From positions 36,093 through 100,092 of the IMG/VR virus record IMGVR_UViG_3300030329_001736: a DNA stretch of 64,000 nt, one strand, 5' to 3'. Source of the stretch: a virus. Below are positions 47,794 to 56,768 of the stretch, piece by piece (position 1 is the first letter of the stretch; each line of letters begins with the position of its first letter). The notes below the pieces were generated by a model. The model had not been told where the DNA came from. It saw only the letters and a list, made by a program, of their open reading frames with translations, and searched no databases. The position numbers and the translations under genes were made by a program.

Positions 47794-49355
47794 ATTCCTT
47801 ACCATCAGATAACAATGAAGAAGATATAACATATAATGTTCTTCTAAATATAAATAACAATCTTAAAGATATAGTAAACAAACAATGTCAGGATGACTTT
47901 CTTACTTTTGTGAGGGCTATGGCACCTACTCTTGTTTCTGATTGGAAGATGGGTAGGCACATAGAACTAATATCTGATAAGCTACAACAGGTAGTAGAAG
48001 GAAAGATCAAAAGGCTTATGGTCTTTCTTCCTCCTCGTTCGTCCAAGTCTGTTATCTGTTCTAAGTTGTTTCCTGCGTGGTACATAGGCAAGAACCCTAA
48101 TCACGAAATCTTGACTGTATCTCACTCTGATCAACTATCTAGTGACTTCGGTAGATCAGTAAGAGACATAGTAAACCAAGAGAAGTTTGCTGATATGTTT
48201 CCCGGTGTACTTCTACGTCAAGATGTCAGGGCAGCAGGTAAATGGAAAACGAACCTAAATGGTTCTTACTATGCTGCAGGTGTAAGATCACAGATTGCTG
48301 GACGAGGCGCACACATGGCTATCCTTGATGATGTCATGTCAGAAGAAGATAGTTTCTCTGATGCAGGTAGAAGATACATCAAGGAATGGTATCCGTCAGG
48401 TCTGAGAACTCGTATCATGCCTAACGGATCAATAATAATTATTAATACCAGATATCATTATGATGATCTATGTGGCTGGCTACTCAAGCAGCAGGATGAG
48501 TTCGACATAGAAACGAAGATGAGATGGAATGTAATCAGCATACCTGCATGGCTAGATGAGAAGGCAAGCAAGCTATTAGGCTTAGAGGAAGGAACAAGTT
48601 ACTTTCCTGAATGGAAGGATGATGAGACACTACGAATAGACGAAGCAGAGATCAAAGCTACCAATGGAGCTAAGTATTGGGAAAGTCTGTACATGCAGAA
48701 CCCAACTCCAGATGAAGGAAGCTTAATCAAAAAGAACTGGATTAACAAATGGGAATACCAAGAACCTCCTCATTGTGATTTTATATTACAGACTTATGAC
48801 ACTGCTTTCTCTACAAAAACAACAGCAGACTTTTCTGTTATTCAAACTTGGGGTGTCTTTCATTTCTTTGATGACAGAGCAGATGGAGAAGAGGTAGCAG
48901 CAAGTAATCTTATATTGTTAGGTCAAGTAAGAGGAAGATATGAATACCCAGACCTCAGACGGATAGCCCAGCAAGAATACCAGAAGCACAGACCAGACAT
49001 ATGCTTAGTAGAAAAGAAAGCCAGTGGTCAGTCTCTCATACAAGATATGCGACGAAGCGGGCTACCAGTACTGGAGTACATGCCAGACAAAGATAAGATA
49101 TCAAGGGTTTTCTCTGCTTCTCCTTTGCTTGAGGCAGGACGAGTATGGATACCAAAGAGTAAGGCTTGGGCTAATGAGCTATACGAAGAAGCTATCTTGT
49201 TTCCTTACGGAAGGCACGACGATCAGGTAGATGCGATGGTCATGGCTATCCATTACGTCAAGGATAGTTGGAGGATGGAACATCCAGATGATCCTGATTG
49301 GGAAGATGACATAAATCCAAGAAAACAAAAGAGAGTTGCATACTGGAGGGTTTAG
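47784..49355 (+). CDS. terL: Terminase large subunit
   Basis: 523 residues from GTG 47784, 9 bases after AAGGA and overlapping the previous stop by 10 bases. ATPase: Walker A-like PPRSSKSV (83-90), Walker B AILDDVMSEEDS (179 on). Nuclease: LQTYDTAFSTKTTADFS, CLVEKKASGQSL, and YGRHDDQVDAM near the C-terminus. It is the packaging motor that cuts and pumps DNA through the portal. Its partner terS is 23 kb away on the other strand. Confidence 0.95.
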   Translation: MELDSLPSDNNEEDITYNVLLNINNNLKDIVNKQCQDDFLTFVRAMAPTLVSDWKMGRHIELISDKLQQVVEGKIKRLMVFLPPRSSKSVICSKLFPAWYIGKNPNHEILTVSHSDQLSSDFGRSVRDIVNQEKFADMFPGVLLRQDVRAAGKWKTNLNGSYYAAGVRSQIAGRGAHMAILDDVMSEEDSFSDAGRRYIKEWYPSGLRTRIMPNGSIIIINTRYHYDDLCGWLLKQQDEFDIETKMRWNVISIPAWLDEKASKLLGLEEGTSYFPEWKDDETLRIDEAEIKATNGAKYWESLYMQNPTPDEGSLIKKNWINKWEYQEPPHCDFILQTYDTAFSTKTTADFSVIQTWGVFHFFDDRADGEEVAASNLILLGQVRGRYEYPDLRRIAQQEYQKHRPDICLVEKKASGQSLIQDMRRSGLPVLEYMPDKDKISRVFSASPLLEAGRVWIPKSKAWANELYEEAILFPYGRHDDQVDAMVMAIHYVKDSWRMEHPDDPDWEDDINPRKQKRVAYWRV

Positions 49356-49364
49356 TGTTATAGT

Positions 49365-49547
49365 ATGGTTTCTATAAATGAAGCTAAAACAAATAATGAT
49401 TTAATAAGACCTAAGTGGGAAGACTATCGCTGTCCAAAATGCGAATGCGATATCCATGAACTATGTAGACGAAAATGGACAAAGTACAGCTTAGATTTAA
49501 ATAAATATATGGTATTAAAATTTAAGGATACTTACACACATGACTAA
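49365..49547 (+). CDS. Small cysteine protein, zinc-binding type
   Basis: 60 residues. CPKCECDIHELC gives CxxCxC-x5-C, a possible zinc site; the rest is basic (RRKWTKYSLDLNKYM). No ribosome binding site is striking (TTATAGT). It lies between terL and the 577-residue gene. Function unknown. Confidence 0.5.
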   Translation: MVSINEAKTNNDLIRPKWEDYRCPKCECDIHELCRRKWTKYSLDLNKYMVLKFKDTYTHD

Positions 49548-49559
49548 AAAGATATAACT

Positions 49560-51293
49560 ATGGCAACTGGACTTGAATCATTAGTACAGACCCAACCTTC
49601 TCCTGCAGTTGAAGAAAAAGAAGAAGAAGGTTTTATTGATAAAACAATGGATGTTGCTGGAGATGTCTGGAAGAATATGTCTGCGCTTGATAAAGCTGCA
49701 CTACTCACTTCCCCTGTTCCTATTGTAGGTGATCTTGTAGGTGGTGCAGCAGATGCAAAAGCTTTGTTTGATGATCCTAGTTTATTAAATCTTGCCTTAT
49801 TAGGCGCAGGTCTTATACCCTTTGTTCCTTCTGGAGGAGTTACCAGAACTGCACAAAAAGCTTTCACTAATTTAAGAAATGATATACCCGGTTTTTATGA
49901 AACAACCGATCCAGTAAAACAAGCAGGAGCTTGGGTTAAAACATTACCAGAAGGTGTAGGTAATGTAGCTAAAGCTAGGTATTCTCCTGAATCTAAAGCA
50001 ATACAAGATGAATTTAATATTAGTGTTGCAGATCAAAAAGCAGCAAGGAACGCATTAAAAGTTAGTAAAAAAGAAACAGAGAATATAAAAGAGTTAGATA
50101 AAAATTTAAAAAAGGCAAAAGAAGTAAAAAATAAAGAAGACATTAAAAGAATTGAAGAAGATATTAAGAATGCTACTAAGCGTGCTAATACCGCAACTAA
50201 ACAAGCTATGGGGCAACTAAATCAATCACGCTCTATGACTAAACAATACTACGGAGCTAACAGCGGACCACATGAAGGACTACTAAAAAATATAGATGAG
50301 ATTGATCACATTAAAACTTTTAACAAGTTTAATGTCGATGACTATTTTGATACAGTAGGTGATTTATCAGGATTATCTAGAGATAATATAGATGATCTTT
50401 TTAAACAAATTGAAAAAACTCAAAATATTAATCCGAATAAAAATTATCAAATGAATATTAGAAGAGTGTATACTAAATCTGCAGGAAATCTAGACCCCGG
50501 TATGGTATCAAAAGTTTTTGGTGGTAAAAGTCTTGAAGATATACAGGCTGAAGTTTTTCCAACTAAATTTAATTCAAAAACTGGTAAAATTATCAATCCT
50601 AAACCATATAAAAATAATAAAGAATTTTTAGAAGCATTACAAAAAGCAGAGGTTAATGTTTTAAATCCAAAAGAAGTTTTAAAAGGAAGATCAGCTATTG
50701 TTCAAGGAAGTGGTAAAACAGATGCTTGGGAATTAGGTGGCGTTAATTATATGTCTTCTATTTCAAAAGATGGAAAAGTAGTTACTATTATTAATGATGA
50801 GCATGATTTATTTGGTACTCCTGATAAAATAAAAAAAGTAATGAGAACAGACTCAATAGGGAAACTTCCCGGTGCTGATCGTTATATGAATGTTTCTGAA
50901 CCTATAGTTAAAGAATTAGTTTACACTAAAAAAGCTGCAACAACAAAAAAGCAAGCTGCTAAAAAAAGAAATTTAGATTCTCAAAAAAAGATTGCTTCAG
51001 AACAAGCAATCAAAGAATATAAAGAAAAATCTAATATAGATATATCTGGGAAAATGCCTGTTGGATTTGGAACAAAAGAACAATGGGCAAGAGTTCAAGC
51101 AGTAGCAAATTTAAAACCAAGTAAAAAAGACCCCTCAAGACTTTATAAAGAAGTAGGAATTGGTCTTCCTGTACGAGCATCAAAACCTCTTTTAAGGGAA
51201 GAAGAAGAAGAAGAAGTAATGTTACAAGAAAGAAAGAAAGGCGGTTCTGTAGTAGAACGCAATCCATATAATTACACAGCAAAGGCAATATAA
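49560..51293 (+). CDS. Putative packaged/ejected virion protein between TerL and portal
   Basis: 577 residues. N-terminal hydrophobic segment (LTSPVPIVGDLVGGAADAKALFDDPSLLNLALLGAGLIPFVP) resembles pre-toxin or polyvalent-protein membrane segments. Lys/Glu-rich coils follow (~155-220), then a mixed region with HIKTFNKFNVDDYFDTVGDL and NNKEFLEALQKAEVNVLNPKEVL. The C-terminus KKGGSVVERNPYNYTAKAI is a tag I recall at the ends of marine-phage virion proteins. No catalytic motif is identified. Position and tag suggest a virion-associated effector. Confidence 0.55.
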   Translation: MATGLESLVQTQPSPAVEEKEEEGFIDKTMDVAGDVWKNMSALDKAALLTSPVPIVGDLVGGAADAKALFDDPSLLNLALLGAGLIPFVPSGGVTRTAQKAFTNLRNDIPGFYETTDPVKQAGAWVKTLPEGVGNVAKARYSPESKAIQDEFNISVADQKAARNALKVSKKETENIKELDKNLKKAKEVKNKEDIKRIEEDIKNATKRANTATKQAMGQLNQSRSMTKQYYGANSGPHEGLLKNIDEIDHIKTFNKFNVDDYFDTVGDLSGLSRDNIDDLFKQIEKTQNINPNKNYQMNIRRVYTKSAGNLDPGMVSKVFGGKSLEDIQAEVFPTKFNSKTGKIINPKPYKNNKEFLEALQKAEVNVLNPKEVLKGRSAIVQGSGKTDAWELGGVNYMSSISKDGKVVTIINDEHDLFGTPDKIKKVMRTDSIGKLPGADRYMNVSEPIVKELVYTKKAATTKKQAAKKRNLDSQKKIASEQAIKEYKEKSNIDISGKMPVGFGTKEQWARVQAVANLKPSKKDPSRLYKEVGIGLPVRASKPLLREEEEEEVMLQERKKGGSVVERNPYNYTAKAI

Positions 51294-51295
51294 AT

Positions 51296-53821
51296 ATGGC
51301 AACTGAACGCAATCCATTTGATCCCATTCCTGAAGTAGAAGTCTCTATGATAGAGATTGAACCAGAAGCAGACAGCGAGGATGCAAGTATAGAGTATGAT
51401 CCTACTGATGGTGGAGTAGTAGTAGAGTTTAAGACGAATGAAGATGAAGGACTAACCAAAGAACAAGTAGAAGAAACAGAAGAAGAGTTCTACAGAAATC
51501 TAGTTGATGATCTAGATGAAAATACTCTAGAGGATATCGCTTCTCAAGTTCACGAAAACTTTACTGCTGACAGAGACAGTAGATCAGAATGGGAGTCTAT
51601 GTTTGAAAGAGGTTTTGATCTTTTAGGATTAAAACTAGAAGAAGCTTCAGAACCCTTTGAAGGTGCATGTACTGCTGTTCATCCTGTTCTTATTGAGTCT
51701 GCAGTTAAGTTTCAATCCAAAGCTACTCAAGAATTATTTCCTGCTTCAGGACCAGTTAAGTCTCAGATTATTGGTGAGGTAACAGAAGAGAAAGAACAAC
51801 AAGCTCACAGAGTAGATCAGTTTATGAACTATCAGGTAACGGAACAGATGCCTGAATACTTTGATGAGTTTGAAAGAATGCTGTTCCATTTGCCTTTGAT
51901 TGGTTCAGCTTTCAAAAAGATTTACTTTGATAGCAATCTTAATAGACCAGTTTCAGAATTTGTTCCTATTGATCAGTTCTATGTTTCTTACTATGCTACC
52001 GATCTAAGACGCGCAGATCGTTACACGCATGTTATCTATCGTTCTCCAGTGGAAATGAAAAGAGATATTGCGTCAGATATGTATGCAGATGTAGACTTGC
52101 CATCAGCAGGTACACCAGATATGGCACCTATCAGTCAAAAGATGGACAATATTATGGGTCTATCTCCTTCAGGTAGCCACGATCCACAATATGTAGTACT
52201 GGAGCAGCATTGTTATCTCGACCTACCAGATAAGTTTTCTGATGAAGATGGTCTATCTTTACCGTATATTGTTACTATTGAAGAGCAAAGCCAGCAGGTT
52301 TTGTCTATTCGCAGAAACTACAACAAGGATGACAAGCGTAAAGAAAAGAAAATCTTCTTTACTCACTACAGATTTGTGCCGGGTTTTGGTTTCTACGGTA
52401 TGGGACTTATCCACTTCCTTGGTAACTTGACGATGACTGCTACTGCTGCCATGCGTAGCTTGGTAGATGCAGGACAATTTGCTAATCTTCCCGGTGGTTT
52501 CAAAGCTAAGGGTATGAGGATTGTTGGTGATAATGATCCTATTGCACCGGGTGAGTTCAGAGAAGTAGAGGCTACAGGTAATGATCTTTCTAAGATGATC
52601 ATTAACCTTCCTTACAAAGAACCATCTCAAACTTTATTCCAGATGCTCAACTTTGTAACTTCTACAGCCCAGAAGTTTGCTGACACAACTGAACAAGTTG
52701 TTTCTGATGCAGCGAGTTACGGTCCAGTAGGCACAACGATGGCGCTTCTTGAAGCATCAAGTAAATTCTTTTCTGCTATTCATAAGCGTTTGCATAAGTC
52801 TCAGCACGATGAGTTCAAGTTGCTTGGACGTATCAACTGTGAGTATCTTCCAGAAGAATCTATGTGTGATGTACCCAACGGTACTCTAAAAATTTATAGA
52901 AGTGATTTTGATGGTAGAATTGATATTGTTCCTGTATCTGATCCAAACATTCCTTCATCCGCACACAGGATGATGATGGCTCAGTTGGCTTTGCAGCTTT
53001 CTCAATCCGCACCACCGGGAATGTTCAACGTAGAAGAATTGAATAAGACTATTCTATCTGCAGCTAACATACCTAACTTAGATAAGATTCTACCAGAGAA
53101 ACCAGAACCAATGCCGCTTGATCCTATCAGTGATATTCAAGCTGCAGTCAAAGGAATGCCAATCAAAGCTTTTATTGGTCAAAACCATCCTGCTCACATT
53201 CAAGTAAAGACAATGTATCTACAAGACCCGATGAACGGTGGTAATCCAGTTATGCAAAGGATTGCTCCTGTTCTTCAAGCTAATATCCAAGAGCATATGG
53301 TTATGCAATATCAAGAACAAGTTAATGGAGTTGCTCAACAACTTATACAACAGTATGGTCAAGAAGCAGCAGAAGCAGGTATTGATCCTCAAGACCCAAG
53401 AGTTATGGAAGAGGTTATGGCTCAAGCTGCACAACAAGTTATGTCTGCTAATCAAGCGATGGCTGCTCAACAGCAAGCAGGATCACCTGAAGCACAAATG
53501 GTTCAGATTGAACAGCAGCGTCTTGGTGTTGAACAACAAAAAGTTCAAACTCAAATGGCTAAAGAAGCTGCAAACGCAGCAAATAAAAACAGAGAGCTTG
53601 ATCTTAAAGAGATGGAAATACAATTGGATATGTTCAAGGAAGGTGTTAACATCTCTACAACTAAAGAAGAAAAAGAACTTGACAGAAATGCCAAGAAAGC
53701 TATTGCAGCTTTGGATGCTCTTATTGATCTGGCAAAAACAGAATCTAATATTGACAGAGACAAGACTCTTAAAGCTGCAGATATGTTAACTAAATTTATA
53801 GGGAATGCACAGAGACAATAA
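51296..53821 (+). CDS. Portal protein
   Basis: 841 residues, the large portal type of short-tailed phages. Blocks: GACTAVHPVLIESAVKFQSKATQELFP, PIDQFYVSYYATDLRRADRYTHVIYRS, YRFVPGFGFYGMGLIHFLGNLTMTATAAMRSLVDAG, and SYGPVGTTMALLEASSKFFSAIHKRLHKSQ. The C-terminal ~170 residues are Gln-rich coil (the barrel). Forms the dodecameric vertex through which TerL pumps DNA. Its start MATERNPFDP echoes the tag at the end of the preceding gene. Confidence 0.93.
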   Translation: MATERNPFDPIPEVEVSMIEIEPEADSEDASIEYDPTDGGVVVEFKTNEDEGLTKEQVEETEEEFYRNLVDDLDENTLEDIASQVHENFTADRDSRSEWESMFERGFDLLGLKLEEASEPFEGACTAVHPVLIESAVKFQSKATQELFPASGPVKSQIIGEVTEEKEQQAHRVDQFMNYQVTEQMPEYFDEFERMLFHLPLIGSAFKKIYFDSNLNRPVSEFVPIDQFYVSYYATDLRRADRYTHVIYRSPVEMKRDIASDMYADVDLPSAGTPDMAPISQKMDNIMGLSPSGSHDPQYVVLEQHCYLDLPDKFSDEDGLSLPYIVTIEEQSQQVLSIRRNYNKDDKRKEKKIFFTHYRFVPGFGFYGMGLIHFLGNLTMTATAAMRSLVDAGQFANLPGGFKAKGMRIVGDNDPIAPGEFREVEATGNDLSKMIINLPYKEPSQTLFQMLNFVTSTAQKFADTTEQVVSDAASYGPVGTTMALLEASSKFFSAIHKRLHKSQHDEFKLLGRINCEYLPEESMCDVPNGTLKIYRSDFDGRIDIVPVSDPNIPSSAHRMMMAQLALQLSQSAPPGMFNVEELNKTILSAANIPNLDKILPEKPEPMPLDPISDIQAAVKGMPIKAFIGQNHPAHIQVKTMYLQDPMNGGNPVMQRIAPVLQANIQEHMVMQYQEQVNGVAQQLIQQYGQEAAEAGIDPQDPRVMEEVMAQAAQQVMSANQAMAAQQQAGSPEAQMVQIEQQRLGVEQQKVQTQMAKEAANAANKNRELDLKEMEIQLDMFKEGVNISTTKEEKELDRNAKKAIAALDALIDLAKTESNIDRDKTLKAADMLTKFIGNAQRQ

Positions 53822-53826
53822 TAAAA

Positions 53827-54024
53827 ATGAATTTTTGGGATGAACTAAATTTAAAATATGAAGAAAAATTAAAAGATACGAAAAATTCGCTTGCATATGG
53901 CAATGCTTCCAATTATGATGAGTATCAGCATTCTGTCGGTGTTATTGAAGGAATAGAATGGGCCAAAGAATGTTTGAAACATATTGTGAAGCATAGAATA
54001 TACGAAGAAACGGAAGGAGAATAA
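53827..54024 (+). CDS. Small conserved hypothetical protein
   Basis: 65 residues, helical: LKYEEKLKDTKNSLAYGNASNYDEYQHSVGVIEGIEWAKECLKHIV. A small protein with a similar A-x-N/D-Y-D-E-Y...G-x-I-x-G-I core often stands downstream of marine-phage portals. Function unknown. Confidence 0.6.
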   Translation: MNFWDELNLKYEEKLKDTKNSLAYGNASNYDEYQHSVGVIEGIEWAKECLKHIVKHRIYEETEGE

Positions 54025-54031
54025 TAATAAT

Positions 54032-54451
54032 ATGCAAGCAGTAAGAATGGATAAATCAATCAGTAACTCAGATTGGATTACTGACGAAGACGTAAAAATT
54101 GATTTAAATAGTTTGCCTGACATACCGGGCTACCATCTTTTGATTCAACCAGTATCAATTAAAAAAGAAACGAAGGGTGGCATTATCTTACCAGATAAAG
54201 TTAAGGATGATGTAGCTTATCTTACTACGGTAGGTAAAGTTCTAAAACAAGGTGATTTGGCATACAAAGATGAAGAAAAGTTTCCTTTGGGTCCGTGGTG
54301 TAATACTGGGGATTATATCTGTTACGCTAAATATACGGGACAGAAGTTTATGTATAAAGGATTGAAACTTCTTTTGATCTTTGATGATCAGGTAATTATG
54401 AAAGTCGAGCAACCTTCGTTGCTTGATCCTACATATCACCTATCAAATTAA
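54032..54451 (+). CDS. GroES-like phage cochaperonin
   Basis: 139 residues. IPGYHLLIQPVSIKKETKGGIILPDKVKDD contains the mobile-loop region of Cpn10/gp31 cochaperonins; VGKVLKQGDLAYKDEEKFPLG, CNTGDYICYAKYTGQKFMYKGLKLLLIFDDQVI form the barrel and roof. It would bind host GroEL and adapt it for folding phage capsid protein. Place between portal and scaffold fits. Confidence 0.85.
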   Translation: MQAVRMDKSISNSDWITDEDVKIDLNSLPDIPGYHLLIQPVSIKKETKGGIILPDKVKDDVAYLTTVGKVLKQGDLAYKDEEKFPLGPWCNTGDYICYAKYTGQKFMYKGLKLLLIFDDQVIMKVEQPSLLDPTYHLSN

Positions 54452-54563
54452 TATTTGTGTAATAATAAATAATATAGTATTATACTAAATTATTACTTAC
54501 AGCGGGTTTACAAATAAACCAAGTCGTTAAGTTCGCTATTAACGGGAACAAGAAAGGTAAAAA
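54452..54563 (+). promoter_or_regulatory. Leader of the scaffold gene with two small hairpins and a weak promoter-like box
   Basis: GGTTTA/TAAACC (54505-54520) and CGTTAA/TTAACG (54525-54544) can form stem-loops shortly before the scaffold ribosome binding site (GAAAGG). TATACT at 54481 could be a -10 box, but no good -35 is spaced for it. May tune scaffold expression. Confidence 0.4.
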
Positions 54564-55604
54564 ATGAGTGATGTAACACAAGATGGTGATTGGGCTACAG
54601 TTGATTTAGATGCAGCAGGAAACCAAGAACAAGAACAAATTGAAATTGAAATTGAAGAAGATACTGCCACTGAACAAGAAGAAGAACCTGTAAGGCAAGA
54701 AATTAAAGCAGATGATATTGAAACGACTTTTGATAATGAAGTTGTTCAAGAAGAAAAAGAAGAAGAAAGCCGTCCTAAAGAACTAGAAGGTATTAAGACT
54801 AAGGGCGCAGAAAAAAGAATTAAACAGTTAATCAGACAACGTAAAGAAAGAGATGAAGAACTACAAAAGCTAAGAGGTGAACTAGAATCTCTTAAAAGTA
54901 GTTCAGTACAAAAAGATTTACAACTTTCTTCAAGTTTAAAAAATAATATTAGTTCTCACGAAAATCAACTTGAAGCTAATATTGAGACAGCTAGACAACT
55001 TTACAAACAAGCTGTTGAGGCTGGTGATACAGATGGCATGTTGCTTGCCCAAGAAAATATGAGCAAGACTTATGCTGAAATGTCTCAAGTAGAACAAAGA
55101 AAACAAGCGTGGGAAGAATATAACAATGCCGTTGAACAAAGTCAACAACAACAGCAAGAACTAGCTCAATCAGGTGCAGCACCTGAATACGATCCTAAAG
55201 CTGTTGAATGGGCAGGTAGGAATGGTTGGTTTGGTCAAGATCAAATTATGACTGCAGCGGCTTTGACTATTGATCAAGAATTAAAGAATGAAGGGTACGA
55301 TCCTTCAGACGAAGATTTTTACGAGGAAGTAGATAACAGGTTACGTCAAAAGTATCCTAATCGCTTTCAAGTAGGACAAGAAGAAGATACTCCCCGGTTG
55401 CAGGATACGACAGCAAATTCTGCTCAAGTGGTAGCTGGTGCTTCACGCACACCTAAGACTTCATCTAATAGCAAGAATAAGATTAAACTTACTCAAGAAG
55501 ATGTTAGACTTGCTAATAAATGGGGAATCCCACTTGAAAAATACGCTGCTGAAAAGCTGAAGGTCGAACAGGCTGAAGGCGAATATACCAGTGTTTATAC
55601 TTAG
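54564..55604 (+). CDS. Scaffolding protein
   Basis: 346 residues, very acidic N-terminus (IEIEIEEDTATEQEEEPV), central long coil (EKRIKQLIRQRKERDEELQKLRGELESLKSS and on), Gln-rich segment, and a basic helical C-terminus (KNKIKLTQEDVRLANKWGIPLEKYAAEKLK) suited to binding the capsid lattice. Typical of scaffolds directed by the coat protein and then removed. Precedes the capsid genes. Confidence 0.85.
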   Translation: MSDVTQDGDWATVDLDAAGNQEQEQIEIEIEEDTATEQEEEPVRQEIKADDIETTFDNEVVQEEKEEESRPKELEGIKTKGAEKRIKQLIRQRKERDEELQKLRGELESLKSSSVQKDLQLSSSLKNNISSHENQLEANIETARQLYKQAVEAGDTDGMLLAQENMSKTYAEMSQVEQRKQAWEEYNNAVEQSQQQQQELAQSGAAPEYDPKAVEWAGRNGWFGQDQIMTAAALTIDQELKNEGYDPSDEDFYEEVDNRLRQKYPNRFQVGQEEDTPRLQDTTANSAQVVAGASRTPKTSSNSKNKIKLTQEDVRLANKWGIPLEKYAAEKLKVEQAEGEYTSVYT

Positions 55605-55625
55605 CGTGGAAGGAGATTTTATACA

Positions 55626-56114
55626 ATGACACGAAATAACAAAACAGTATCACGGGAAGAAGCTACAAGAGAAAAGACTCTTAAAAGAATTTTTGAGGAA
55701 CCAAATTGGTTGGACATTCCTGACACAGTACGACATCGCTTTAAATCTGAGGGCATGTCGTTGCGTTGGTTGCGTATTACCCTGAAAGGTAATGAAGATA
55801 TTCAAAACATGGGTAAGCGCATGGCGGAAGGATGGGAATTGGTTGATCAATCAGAAGTTCCAGAGATGATTCAATCCTCTGTCGTGAGAGAGGAAGGACG
55901 TTATTCAGGTGCAGTCTGTCGTGGAGACTTAGCGTTGGCAAAGATGCCTACCGATCTAGCTGAATCGCGTCAAGAATTTTACGAAAATAGAAGTAGAGAA
56001 GCGGTAGACGCAGTAAATGCTCAGTTAATGAGAACTTCAGATTCTCGTATGCCCATCTCTAATTCTAGCAGAACTAATGTAACAAGAGGAAGGACAGCAT
56101 CTTTCCAAGATTAG
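55626..56114 (+). CDS. Conserved capsid-block protein
   Basis: 162 residues, basic start (TRNNKTVSREEATREKTLKRIFEEP), then WLDIPDTVRHRFKSEGMSLRWLRITLKGNEDIQNMGKRMAEGWELVDQSEVP, a block common beside marine-podovirus capsid genes. AAGGAGATTTTATACA before the ATG. Probably a minor capsid or assembly factor; function not known. Confidence 0.65.
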   Translation: MTRNNKTVSREEATREKTLKRIFEEPNWLDIPDTVRHRFKSEGMSLRWLRITLKGNEDIQNMGKRMAEGWELVDQSEVPEMIQSSVVREEGRYSGAVCRGDLALAKMPTDLAESRQEFYENRSREAVDAVNAQLMRTSDSRMPISNSSRTNVTRGRTASFQD

Positions 56115-56115
56115 T

Positions 56116-56151
56116 CTTTCCTATTTGTCAATGTATTTAATTACAGGAAAG
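56116..56151 (+). promoter_or_regulatory. Possible hairpin masking the ribosome binding site of the decoration-like gene
   Basis: CTTTCCT (56116-56122) pairs with AGGAAAG (56145-56151), which is part of the ribosome binding site AGGAAAGGAAC. A weak 7 bp stem with a 22-base loop; might tune translation relative to the upstream gene. Confidence 0.35.
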
Positions 56152-56162
56152 GAACAAGTGTT

Positions 56163-56747
56163 ATGACTACTACTAAAGCACTTAACGGACTTTCTCCTTC
56201 CCGTATTCGTGGTTCGGGTGCGAACAGCACTGGCTCGAATGAGTACAATATTGCAAGCGGTTATGCCCAGAATATCTTTACTGGGGATATTGTTGTTAAT
56301 AATGCTGGGAACGTAGAAGTTCTTTTGAGTACGACGCAGAAAGCAGTTGGTGTCTTCACTGGCTGTCATTATGTTGCTAATGGCGAACCGAAATGGTCTG
56401 CCTATTGGCCTTCGGGTACGTCGGTTACTGAAGCGAAGGCAATGGTTGTGGATAATCCGCAAGCTACCTTTATTGTTCAGGCTGACGCATCTGTTTCGGC
56501 TGGTGATATTAATTCTCAAAATTTTAATGTCACTCTTGGTTCTGGTTCGACGGTTACTGGTAAGTCTGGTTTTGGGCTTGAAGCCGGTACTCGTACAACG
56601 GGCAACGCAATGCTTCGTGCAGTTGCGGTGGTCGATGAGCCGGGTAACGACATTGACGTAGCGGCAGAACGTGCCTTCCCGAAATTGGAAGTGCGCCTTG
56701 TTAAGCATGTAGATGCTTATATCTCTGCTGGTCCGTCAGTTAACTAA
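56163..56747 (+). CDS. Capsid decoration/minor head-like protein
   Basis: 194 residues, beta-rich: YNIASGYAQNIFTGDIVVNNAGNVEVLLSTTQKAVGVFTGCHYV resembles head-decoration or cement proteins. Codons are GC-richer, with GGT, CGT and TCG preferred, like the capsid gene, a sign of high expression or a different history. Function inferred from position between scaffold and coat. Confidence 0.65.
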   Translation: MTTTKALNGLSPSRIRGSGANSTGSNEYNIASGYAQNIFTGDIVVNNAGNVEVLLSTTQKAVGVFTGCHYVANGEPKWSAYWPSGTSVTEAKAMVVDNPQATFIVQADASVSAGDINSQNFNVTLGSGSTVTGKSGFGLEAGTRTTGNAMLRAVAVVDEPGNDIDVAAERAFPKLEVRLVKHVDAYISAGPSVN

Positions 56748-56768
56748 TTGGGAAAGGAGTAATTAATA

